DNA of 64,000 bases from contig NZ_CP117445.1 in NCBI RefSeq assembly GCF_030687715.1, positions 3,337,501-3,401,500 of the forward strand. The letters are read 5' to 3'. Positions 37,170 through 46,800 of the stretch are shown in pieces (the stretch's first letter is position 1; every line of letters begins with the position of its first letter). The DNA comes from Pseudomonas sp. FP2196 (GTDB lineage Bacteria > Pseudomonadota > Gammaproteobacteria > Pseudomonadales > Pseudomonadaceae). Under the pieces are notes generated by a model. That model worked only from the letters and a program-made list of their open reading frames with translations. It did no database searches and had not been told where the DNA came from. The position numbers and the translations under genes were made by a program.

Positions 37170-37933
37170 TTAAGGGATGCTCCATCCGTGATCGTTCAGC
37201 CATTCTTTTGTTTTTTTGGAGAAGGTCACATCCCCTTTTCCTTTATCATGTATTGATCCGTCGAGATTGCATCCCGACCCACACTTACAGAGTGCGTGCC
37301 ATTGACTACTAGGTACACTCTGTTCCGGCTCATCAATACGAGTAATTTCCGCCGGTACTTGGCCTCTTCTAACCTTTGATTGGGCCTGCTTCGGCGCGCC
37401 GCCTAATTGTGCGCCTTTTTTAGCCAATCCCAGCGGATCGACCCAGTTCAAAGGATTCGGAGCGTACTCAAACAGGTACAACCCACCTCATAGCCAATCG
37501 GATCATGGCTGATAAATCGCCCGACCATCGGATCATAGTAGCGATATCGATTGTAGCGCAGACCGATTTCATGATCATGGTACTGCCCTTGAAATCGAAT
37601 AGGGTTCGCAATGCCCTGCTGCTTCGCCCAGTGCGACCGTTCCTCCCGTATCTCACCCTAAGCCTTATACTGAGCGCTCCATACGACGTCACCGTTCTGA
37701 TCGGTCATCTCCAAAGGCGTGCCCAAGTGGTCGCATTGGTACCAGGAAATCACATCAATAGGTGGTGATACTACTGAGTGATTCCAAAGCGGATCCAACT
37801 CCAGACTGTATGCCTTATCATAGCTGGGCAATTCCATCAGATTAATGGAATGAGTCGACATGGCCTGTGCAACCGGAATGAACGTTCCCGGTTCAGATAC
37901 ATAATGGATCGTGCGCCCCGCTTCACCATCCAA
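37170..37933 (-). pseudogene. Orphan Rhs C-terminal module (decayed core plus toxin tip)
   Basis: The right part repeats the last Rhs core region of the adjacent intact Rhs gene ('GTFIPVAQAMS', 'WYQCDHLGTPLEMTDQNGD'). It is broken by an in-frame stop (about 37661, where the intact copy has Trp) and by a frameshift near 37480. The left part is an open toxin tip after 'WVDPLGLAKKG', reading 'RIDEPEQ', 'QWHALCKCGSG', 'LDGSIHDKG' and 'KKTKEWLNDHGW'. It has no start or secretion region, so it is a displaced tip that could replace the active one by recombination in the shared core. DNA identity to the intact copy is visibly high. Confidence 0.78.
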
Positions 37934-37954
37934 GCTAAAAGCAGCTTTAGCACG

Positions 37955-38209
37955 CTAAACAGCCTTGACAACGTTTCCGTTCAACGCAATAAAATCGACA
38001 TTATTTTCATAGTCGAAATCATCAATAACATCTTGAAGATGTATATGCTCCAATCCGCTTTTTGACATCTCTTTAGATGCCTTGATCAGGAATCTACCAA
38101 TTTCCCGCAAGGTTTCCGGGTCAGCCAGGATGGATATTTCATCCAGTTTTATTTCTTGATCACTGTTAACGGCAGTACCGTGAACTGTAAACTTAGCAAG
38201 CTTTCTCAT
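37955..38209 (-). CDS. Putative immunity protein of the second Rhs toxin (Imm32-like)
   Basis: The 84-residue protein starts within the stop region of the 1517-residue Rhs gene (4-base overlap), the tight coupling expected of a toxin-immunity pair. Its pattern 'PETLREIGRFLIKASKEM' followed by 'LEHIHLQDVIDDF' and a final 'VDFIALN' resembles small immunity proteins of the Imm32 type; that resemblance is by eye. It has no signal peptide, so it would neutralise a cytoplasmic toxin. Confidence 0.7.
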   Translation of the reverse strand: MRKLAKFTVHGTAVNSDQEIKLDEISILADPETLREIGRFLIKASKEMSKSGLEHIHLQDVIDDFDYENNVDFIALNGNVVKAV

Positions 38210-41200
38210 AGATTGAATCCTTGTTCTCGAAGATACTCTTTTTCTTTGCGTGTAAGCTCCGAAATACTTCCCCTGGTACCATGGCTTTGCGAGCCGTCCT
38301 TATTAACTACTACCTCTGCACGCCTCGCCTTGCACTGACAATGAGCATGTACTTGCTGGTTGGTATTTTCCACATGAGGAGGGTCTATGCGGACTCGACC
38401 ATTTCCGACCTGCTCCCAACGACCAGACTTAGCAAGCCCAAAGGGATCGATCCATCCAGTCGGGTTCGGAGCGTATTCATATAGATGTATCCCCCCTGCG
38501 TAGCCAATAGGATCTTGGCAGATAAAGCGACCTATCGTAGGGTCATAGTAGCGATGCCTGTTGTAGTGCAGCCCCGTCTCATGATCATGGTACTGCCCCT
38601 GGAATCGGATAGGGTTAGCAATACCTTGCTGCTTCGCCCACTGCGACCGCTCCTCCCGAATCTCACCCCAGGCCTTGTACTGAGCGCTCCATACGACGTC
38701 TCCGTTCTGATCGGTCATTTCCTGAGGAGTGCCCAAGTGGTCGCATTGGTACCAATTCAATACATCGATTGGGGGCGATACCGCGGAACGATTCCAGAGC
38801 GGATCATCCTCCAAGCTGTAGTCTTCGTCATAATCAGGCAACCCCATCAGATTGATGGAGTGATTTGACATCGCCTGAGCTACAGGAATGAACGTTCCCG
38901 GTTCAAATACATAATGGATAGTGCGCCCCGCTTTACCATCCTGCTGTGCAGCACAACTTTCCCATGCCAGGTTATCGCCATCCCAACCGTACAGCGTAAA
39001 GCCACAGCCATGCTCTCGCTGCAGACGAGCGTGCTCAGCGCTATTCCACAGCGAGCCTGCCGCCGGCCGCTGCTTGTAGTGCACTCGCGAATTCTTCAGC
39101 AACCGTCGCCCAAGAGCGTCGTAGACAAATTCCACCGAAAGCTTGGCATCCTCGAAATGCACCAGCCGATCAAACAGATCCCAACGCATTTCGCTGAAAG
39201 CACCATCGCGCCAACGTTTTATCTGATTACCACGATCATCATATTCGTAGTGAGTACCTGCATACTCGCGCAACAGGTTATCGACCAACTTGCTGCGTGG
39301 CGGAGTCAACTCCAAAGGCCGCCGACTCTCGGCTGCTTTCTCATCGAGCAGGTTACCTGCCGGGTCAAAGTCGAACGTTTCAACACCCAGCCGGCTGACC
39401 GCGCTTAGCAGTCTGCTGACCGGATCATAGCGGTAGGACAATTGTCCACGGCGCGTATCGTTGATTTCGTTTAGCTGTCCTGCAGCATCGTAGGTGTACT
39501 CACGCTTAAGCAAAACCGACTTGTCGTCACTGCGACCCAACAGTTGCTCTTGCAAGCGTCCGGCCGGATCCCACCTCTGCGTCTGCACCAGACGATTGCC
39601 TTGGTGCCGAGCCACTTCGCGATGCATGTCATCCCGCTCATAGCCAAGCAGCTCATGCTCGTTCAGACGCAACGCCAAGAGATGACCGCTGCCGTAGGTC
39701 AACCAACTGACCCGATGACCGTCAGGACGGATCGTGGCCACGCGTTGGTTGAGTACGTCGTACTCATGCTGCCAGACAGCAACCAGTGGTTTCTCCAAAG
39801 CAAGATAATGCTGATGCTCGCGCACCATATTGCCAGCAGGATCATGGAACCACTGCACTCTGCTGTCCGCGTTACTGGCAAGGATCATGTTGCCCCTGCC
39901 GTCATAGGCGTAACGCTCCGCCTGAGACTGATCGCCAAGCGACGCAAGACGCTCCGTCACACGGCCCATCTCGTCGTACGCTACCCTCACAACGCGGTCA
40001 CCGGTCGCGACCGTTGAAAGGCGTCCAGAAGAGATGTCGTACTGATAGCGAGTCAGGCGCCCGTCAAAGCCTGTTTCCGTTAATAATCGTCCGACAGGAT
40101 CATAGAGGAATTGTGCCGAGCGCTCGTTCTGGTTCTCCAGGGCCTGCAAACGTCCCAGGCGATCCCACCGATACCGTAAAGTCTGTTCGGCAGCATCCAC
40201 TCGTTCTTCGACGAAACCCGCCGCCGTGTAGCTCCAGGTTGTACAGCGATCTAACCCGTCGACATGAGCTAGAAGCCTACCCTCAGCATCGCGTTCAAAA
40301 CGCTCCTCTGTTTTGTCCGGGTGCCTGAGGAGCGCTACTTGCCCAGACTTGTACTCGTACTCGGTGCTCTGCCCTGCGGCGTCGGTTGCGCAGATCATCA
40401 AGCCGCGATCGTTATACTCCCATGCGCTTGTCTTGCCTGAGCAATCGACATATTTGAGTAATTGTCCCGCGTCGTTGTATTCGAGGGTCTTCTCATTGCC
40501 ATTGGCATCCTTGATTGCAATCGGCAAACCTTTTTTGTCGTAGGCGTACTCAGTCTTGTTGCCGAGCGGATCGACCGTTTCAACCAGGTTGCCGGCATCG
40601 TCATAGGCGCGCATCCACAGCCCGCCCTCTGCGTCCATGATTTTGATCAGTTGGTCGTGGTCGTCATAGGCGAAGTGCACCACGCTGTTATCGGCGCGAA
40701 TATGCTCAAGCCGATTGCCACGCTCGTCGTAGCTATAGCGATCGGTGGCCCCATCCGGATGCACATGCCGGACTACGTTTTTCGCCTCATCACGGAACAA
40801 CCACTCCGACAAACCGTCGGCGTGACGAATGCGATACGTGTAGCCCAAGCTGTCGTAGTAGTGCCACGTCTCGTTGCCGTGAGCATCCGTGACATACGTC
40901 AGACGAATGTTCTCGTCCCATTCCAGACGTGTGTCGAAACTGCCGTCATCGGCCCACTCGCGCACCGCCTTGGCATCGGCGCCGGCACCCTGCCAATGCA
41001 AGTTCATCCCGCGCCCGGTTCGGTCGGTGTAGCGCCTGATCAGGTGATGCTCATATTGATACGACCAAGCCGCCCCATTTTCATCCTGAGCGAGAACCAG
41101 GTCGCCCTGCACATCATATTCATAAGCACACAACTGGCGTTGTGGCGCCCCGTCACGGATCTCCCATAGACCGGTCAACCGACCATGAGCATCAATCAGC

Positions 41201-42759
41201 GTACCGAGATGACGATGTACTTTGGTGATGTCATTTTCCTGATAGCTAATCAGGTCGGATAACACCGGAGTCTCGCCGTAACGATGCTCATGGTGCAGCA
41301 TGATTCCGGCACCACTACGCAACACAACGCCAACCAGCAGGTAACTTTGCCCATGACGGCTGTAGGTTTCCTTACGCTCGAACCCGCGACATAGCAGCAA
41401 CTGTCCCTCGCTGACATGCAGCAAGGTGATGTTTTCAATCGCGTCGTAATGGAACTGGCCAATCTTGGGTAACGGATAGGTGTGACTTCGACCGTCGGCA
41501 TCGTAGAACACCAGCCCATCGTCCTGCTCATCGATGCGAGTGGTGAACGGGGTGATCCAGCGCGCACCCAAAATGCCCGAATCATAAGCGCTCAGGTCTG
41601 AGCAATACGTGCGGGTCCAATCAATGGGGAATGCGCCGGGCAAGCTGAAATCCGAGTGATCAAACGTCTCTGTCCCCATGGCAAAGTTGATGCGCTTGCA
41701 GGTCGCAGGACACACTTCGTTTTTTTCGTCATTGGGGCGCGACTTCGGCTTCGACTCACCCCGGCTGACTTCGACCTTCCCGTCGCTGGCAAGGCGTCGG
41801 GACTGACTGGTCATGCCTGGTTTGACGTTACCGCCCTGCCCGTGCGCATTGCGCATACGCCACGCTGCAACCGCGCTGGCCAGCACCACCAACAGTGCGC
41901 CAATGGAGCTTTGAACGGCCGGGTCACTCAACTTGTTCAACTGCGTGCGCAGCTCAGGCCCCATGGCGCGCAGCGATTTCGTATGAGCCAGAACTTTTTT
42001 CTTCGCCTGCTCCGGCAAGAGATGTTCGGCGGCACTGTTAGCCACGCCTTTCCCCGCTGCCTTGTAAACGTTCGCCGCAGCGCCAAAGATGTTGCTGATC
42101 GCGCTCATAGGATCATGGAGCAATTGATCGCTGGCAGCGCTGGCCATCTGTTCTGCCGCTTTCAAATTGCCTTTAGCATCGAGCTGCCCGTTTACGACTC
42201 TCTCCAAGCCGACGGCAATTTCGTTGAGGATCTTCTCACCTAACTCCCCTGCATCACTGAGCAATTCCTTGAGTTTGGCTTGTGCCTGCTTAACGAAATC
42301 ATCAATCACACCAACAATGTCAGCGTTCAAATGACCGACCACGACGTTGATCAACGCATCGCCCAACACCAGCTTGCCGACCTTGGCGACCTCCTGGCGA
42401 ACGAGGAACAAAGTTGGACGCAAGCTCATGCGCGCGGCCGCCATGTTCGGCGGCATCGGTAAGACACCTATCAGGTTGATCCCTAGACTGACCCAGTTAA
42501 GAGGATCTTGTCGTGGGCTGTTCGAGAGCGTCACAACATCGTTCAGCGCATCGACCAGCGCCATGATGTTGCCGACAACAGGCAGTGCGCCTGCGACCGT
42601 CTTGATGCGCTCCAATGTGACCAGATCGCCACTGATCTCTCGTAACCAGGCGTCGAATTGAGCCGCACTGCGACCCACGTCTTCCACCATGATCAGATTC
42701 AGGGGAACAACGGCGACTTGTGGTTCACGTTTGGTTGCAACAGCGGTATTGGTCGTCAT
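38206..42759 (-). CDS. Rhs-family type VI effector with small Cys/His toxin tip
   Basis: The 1517-residue protein has an N-terminal region (1-330) with hydrophobic stretches, then a DUF6531 start ('FSLPGAFPIDWTRTY'). A long array of YD repeats forms the toxin-enclosing shell, ending in the core-associated domain 'RFICQDPIGYAGG' and the cleavage motif 'WIDPFGLA'. The remaining 70 residues are the toxin: 'RVRIDPPHVENTNQQVHAHCQC', 'NKDGSQSHGTRG' (shown in part) and 'RKEKEYLREQGF'. The conserved His and Cys suggest a metal-dependent nuclease-like fold, not proven. It is downstream of a PAAR gene and followed by its immunity gene. Confidence 0.88.
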   Translation of the reverse strand: MTTNTAVATKREPQVAVVPLNLIMVEDVGRSAAQFDAWLREISGDLVTLERIKTVAGALPVVGNIMALVDALNDVVTLSNSPRQDPLNWVSLGINLIGVLPMPPNMAAARMSLRPTLFLVRQEVAKVGKLVLGDALINVVVGHLNADIVGVIDDFVKQAQAKLKELLSDAGELGEKILNEIAVGLERVVNGQLDAKGNLKAAEQMASAASDQLLHDPMSAISNIFGAAANVYKAAGKGVANSAAEHLLPEQAKKKVLAHTKSLRAMGPELRTQLNKLSDPAVQSSIGALLVVLASAVAAWRMRNAHGQGGNVKPGMTSQSRRLASDGKVEVSRGESKPKSRPNDEKNEVCPATCKRINFAMGTETFDHSDFSLPGAFPIDWTRTYCSDLSAYDSGILGARWITPFTTRIDEQDDGLVFYDADGRSHTYPLPKIGQFHYDAIENITLLHVSEGQLLLCRGFERKETYSRHGQSYLLVGVVLRSGAGIMLHHEHRYGETPVLSDLISYQENDITKVHRHLGTLIDAHGRLTGLWEIRDGAPQRQLCAYEYDVQGDLVLAQDENGAAWSYQYEHHLIRRYTDRTGRGMNLHWQGAGADAKAVREWADDGSFDTRLEWDENIRLTYVTDAHGNETWHYYDSLGYTYRIRHADGLSEWLFRDEAKNVVRHVHPDGATDRYSYDERGNRLEHIRADNSVVHFAYDDHDQLIKIMDAEGGLWMRAYDDAGNLVETVDPLGNKTEYAYDKKGLPIAIKDANGNEKTLEYNDAGQLLKYVDCSGKTSAWEYNDRGLMICATDAAGQSTEYEYKSGQVALLRHPDKTEERFERDAEGRLLAHVDGLDRCTTWSYTAAGFVEERVDAAEQTLRYRWDRLGRLQALENQNERSAQFLYDPVGRLLTETGFDGRLTRYQYDISSGRLSTVATGDRVVRVAYDEMGRVTERLASLGDQSQAERYAYDGRGNMILASNADSRVQWFHDPAGNMVREHQHYLALEKPLVAVWQHEYDVLNQRVATIRPDGHRVSWLTYGSGHLLALRLNEHELLGYERDDMHREVARHQGNRLVQTQRWDPAGRLQEQLLGRSDDKSVLLKREYTYDAAGQLNEINDTRRGQLSYRYDPVSRLLSAVSRLGVETFDFDPAGNLLDEKAAESRRPLELTPPRSKLVDNLLREYAGTHYEYDDRGNQIKRWRDGAFSEMRWDLFDRLVHFEDAKLSVEFVYDALGRRLLKNSRVHYKQRPAAGSLWNSAEHARLQREHGCGFTLYGWDGDNLAWESCAAQQDGKAGRTIHYVFEPGTFIPVAQAMSNHSINLMGLPDYDEDYSLEDDPLWNRSAVSPPIDVLNWYQCDHLGTPQEMTDQNGDVVWSAQYKAWGEIREERSQWAKQQGIANPIRFQGQYHDHETGLHYNRHRYYDPTIGRFICQDPIGYAGGIHLYEYAPNPTGWIDPFGLAKSGRWEQVGNGRVRIDPPHVENTNQQVHAHCQCKARRAEVVVNKDGSQSHGTRGSISELTRKEKEYLREQGFNL

Positions 42760-42880
42760 GTCAGCGTCTTACCAGCCAGTAGGCTCGGGAATTCAGAGAT
42801 GTCATGAGGCTCATCGCCATGAGGCATACGACTGCACGTCGCCTCTCGTTAGCAATGAAACCAGGATGTGGTCAGGTCGA

Positions 42881-43144
42881 TCAGCTGATCACTGCGCCTT
42901 TAGGACCGCTCGCAATGAGCGCGGCGCCACAGGCAGTTTTCATACCGTCCAGAGCGATGGGCGTGCCACCAACGGTGTAGGTGCTGCTGCCCTCGGCAAT
43001 TGGGAAAACCCCTTTGCAAAGCGGGCAGCTAACCTTGTGACCGACGCCAGCAATAGGCTTGCCGTTGAGGTCGGTTTGGGAGAAGGCTTCGAGCACCTTG
43101 CCACCGTGAGTGGTGGAATCGCCCAAGCGGATTACATCTTTCAT
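42881..43144 (-). CDS. PAAR-domain protein
   Basis: The 87-residue protein is a single PAAR domain ('VIRLGDSTTHGGKVLEAF', 'VGHKVSCPLCKGVFPIAEGS' and 'VGGTPIALDGMKTACGA'). It forms the sharp zinc-bound tip on a VgrG spike and couples effectors to type VI secretion. A strong AAGGAG precedes it. It lies 121 bases before the second Rhs gene, which lacks its own PAAR, so it probably loads that effector. Confidence 0.92.
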   Translation of the reverse strand: MKDVIRLGDSTTHGGKVLEAFSQTDLNGKPIAGVGHKVSCPLCKGVFPIAEGSSTYTVGGTPIALDGMKTACGAALIASGPKGAVIS

Positions 43145-43380
43145 GGTGTCACTCCTTTGACTAAATCATGGATTCGTATCGGCCCGTCAAGCGTTGAAAA
43201 CAGGGTCGCACCCATTCATATTTTTTGGCTGGCCGATACAGCGCGTTCTAATCACTGCCGATCTTCACGCGCCCTTTGTCTCGCACTTCGTTTAGCAGAT
43301 CTGGCCGACACATCTGTGTTTATCGATGCTTGCTCAGCCAAGCTTCGATGGCCGTCACCAGATCGCTTCCGTCGAGTCAG

Positions 43381-43863
43381 TCAGCTCTGCAGCCACCAAT
43401 TCAGCAGCGTTTCATCTTCTTCATCATCAATGTTCTTGTAGACATTGGAGTAATACCATTCGAGGCCGGTTTTCTCGCGGAAGCGATCAAAAAACTCATT
43501 GATTCTGTCCATCCCGTTGCTCGACGGCACAGCCAATGAAAGATTGCCTTCGAAAACGCCATCAAGCGTACCACCCAGCTCAGTACCGACATCAGTTTCG
43601 AGCTGCGCAATGACGTCCTCGGGGATAAAATCGGCGTAGATATGAATACAAAAATTCCCTCCGCGCTTGAGAACTTCAGCGTGGGTGTTTTTGTTTTTTA
43701 TCGAGATGACATCACCTCGAGCCAAATTCAACGCCAGACCAGGGGAAGACAACAGCTCATAAGTATCCTGCCCCATCGCAATTGCAGGGAGCTCCTCGAA
43801 TACAGGGCTACCTTCATCTGATACAAACACCTGAATCAGCACAGGCAATTCTTTATCGTCCAT
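43381..43863 (-). CDS. DUF4265-like immunity protein of the first Rhs toxin
   Basis: The 160-residue acidic protein overlaps the end of the 1560-residue Rhs gene by 11 bases. Its opening 'LIQVFVSDEGSPVFEELPAI' and 'SSPGLALNLARGDVISI', with 'VLKRGGNFCIHIYADF', match DUF4265 proteins often found next to polymorphic toxins. The start at 43863 has GGAG at good distance; an in-frame start at 43893 would add 10 residues. Its position makes it the immunity to the HNH-like tip. Confidence 0.78.
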   Translation of the reverse strand: MDDKELPVLIQVFVSDEGSPVFEELPAIAMGQDTYELLSSPGLALNLARGDVISIKNKNTHAEVLKRGGNFCIHIYADFIPEDVIAQLETDVGTELGGTLDGVFEGNLSLAVPSSNGMDRINEFFDRFREKTGLEWYYSNVYKNIDDEEDETLLNWWLQS

Positions 43864-46800
43864 ATGGCGCTCCACAACTTCCACGTTCGACACACGACAT
43901 CCCTTCTTTCACGTAACCGCTATTTCCCGCACTCAGGTTACACGAAGCGCCCTCAAGATCTACGTTGACATCGGCAAGGTTGCCCCCATTTGAGGTGGCC
44001 ACATTTTTATGCCCCAAGTGCATGTCATCAGGATTGGTAGAGGTATGTCCGCACCGCCAGCACTTGTAAACGCCCACCGGCTTACTTTTATCGATGAGTT
44101 TTTTGCGACAAGCCGCCTGCCCTTTTCGACTGCCTCCGCCGACCTTACTCGCAGCGATATCTTGAGGCGATGCTCCAGCGCCGTCTTTTAAGGCGCGCTT
44201 GGATGGCGGTTTCTTCTCCAGCCCTAAAGGGTCCACCCATTGAGTTGGGTTAGGTGCGTATTGATGAAGGTTTATGCCCCCCATCAGACCTATCGGATCC
44301 TTTGAGATGAAGCGACCTACATGGGGGTCGTAGTACCTGTATCGGTTGTAGTGCAAGCCTGTTTCATGATCGTGGTACTGACCTTGGAAACGAATTGGAT
44401 TGCTCAGCCCATGCCGTAATGCTGAGGCTGATGTCTGTTCTTTTGCCTGCCCCCACGCCTTGTATTGAGCGCTCCAGGCGACCTGACCGTCCTGATCGGT
44501 AAGCTCTAATGGTGTGCCTAAATGGTCACACTGATACCAAGCCAAGGCATCAAACGGTTGTACTTTGGGCACATGACTCCAAAGCGGGTCATCTTCAAGA
44601 CTCTCGCCACCGACATATTCAGGCTGGCTTAACAGATCAATCGAGGCGTGTCTGATCGCTTGAGCCACCGGAACAAACGTGCCGGGTTCATAAACGTAGT
44701 GGACTGTGCGACCAGTACCCCCATCGATAGGCGCAGGACTGCTTTCCCAAGAAAGATTATCTCCGTCCCACCCGTACAAAGTCAGGCCGCAGCCAAGCAA
44801 ACGCTGAATACGTCCCTGCTCATTTTTATTCCAGTGGGAACCTGCTTCAGGACGATTTGTATAATGGGCGGTTGAATGCTTATACAGCCGGCGACCCAAG
44901 GCGTCGTAGGCATATTTGACCGAGAGACGATCATCCTCGAAATGAACCAACCTATCGAACAGGTCCCATTGCAATCGACTGCGTTGACCATTCTGCCAAC
45001 GCAGCGTCTGATTGCCACGATCGTCATACTCGTAATGGGTGCCGACGTATTCACGTAGAAGATTGTCTACCAACCGACTGCGTATTGGGGCCTGATCAAG
45101 AGGACGGCGTACTTCTGTCACCTTCTCATCGAGCAGGTTACTGGCAGGATCGAAAGCGAATTTTTCAACGCCGAGGCGGCTTGCTGCGCTGATCAGTCGC
45201 CCGACTGGATCGTAACGATAGATCAGCGATCCGCGACGCGTGTCGTTTAGCTCGGTCAACTGGCCGACCGCATCGTATTTGTATTCGCGCTTCAGCAAAG
45301 TGGAATTGTCATCACTTCGGCCTAGCAATTGCTCCTGCAGGCGACCTGCCGGGTCCCACTTTTGATTCTGGCGCAGCCGATTGCCTTGATGACGAACGAC
45401 CTCACGATGTAGATCATCTCGCTCATAACCGACCAGCTCATGATCATCCAGTTTTAACGCAAGCAAATGCCCACTGCCGTACGTCAACCAACTCACCCTG
45501 TGACCATCCGGGCGGGTCGTAGCGACACACTGGTTGAGGGGATCGTACTCGTGCCTCCAGATTGCAACGAGCGGTGCATCCAGACTCTGATAATGCTGAT
45601 GCTCTCTGATCAGATTACCGGCCAAATCATAGAACCACAGCAATCGGCTTTGGTCATTCGTGGCCAAAACCATGTTGCCGTTACCGTCATACGCAAAGGA
45701 TTCACTTTGAGTGGTATTGCCCAAGCTCGCATGGCGTTCGACAAGCCGTCCCATGGGGTCAAACGACATCGAAATGACGCGCTCACCGCTGATGGCTCTC
45801 GCCAAACGCCCGCTCTCAGAATCGTACTGATAGCGCGTACCAACGCCATCGAATCCTTTTTCCTCAAGCAACCTTCCGACAGGATCATAGTGAAATTGGG
45901 TGCGCTGCTCGTTTTCGTTTTCCAGCGCTATAAGGCGGCCTAGCCGGTCCCAACGGTAACGAAGCGTTTGCTCGCAGGCGTCTACGCGCTCGGCAACTAA
46001 CCCGGCGGCGTTATAGCTCCATGTCGTACAGCGATCCAGACCGTCAACATGAGCAAGCAGACGCCCTTCGGCATCACGCTCGAATCGCTCTACGGCCTTA
46101 TCTGGATGCGCTATCAAAGTGATATGTCCAGCTTTGTACTGATACTCGGTGCTTTGCCCTGCAGCGTCGGTGAAACAAATCATCTGACCGCGATCGTTGT
46201 ATTCCCATTCGCTTGTCTTGCCAGAGCAATCGGTATATTTCAGAACCTGACCAGCAGCGTTGTACTCAAGCGCTTTTTCGTTGCCGATTGCGTCCTTGAT
46301 AGCGATCAACTGACCTGCTTTGTCGTAGGCATACTCCGTCTTATTCCCAAGCGGATCGACGGACTCCACCAAATTGCCGGCATCATCGTAAGCACGTTGC
46401 CACTGACCACCTTCTGCATCACTTACCTTGATCAGTTGGTTGAGATCATCGTAGGCGTAGTGAGCGACACTGCCATCCGGACTGATATGTTCGAGCAAAT
46501 TACCGCGCTCGTCATAGCTGTATTGGTCGGTGGTGCCATCTGTGTGAACGTGACGAACGATGTTCTTCGCATCATCTCGAAAGAACCACTCCGAACGTTC
46601 ATCGGCATAACGAATCCGGTAGGTATATCCCTTGATGTCGTAGTAATGCCAAGTTTCGTTGCCATAAGCATCAGTGACGTAAGTCAGACGGATGTTTTCG
46701 TCCCACTCGAGGCGGGTATCGAAACTGCCGTCATCAGCCCACTCCCGCACAGCCTTCGCTTGCGATGTTTGACCATCCCACTCCAGATTCAAACCGCGGC

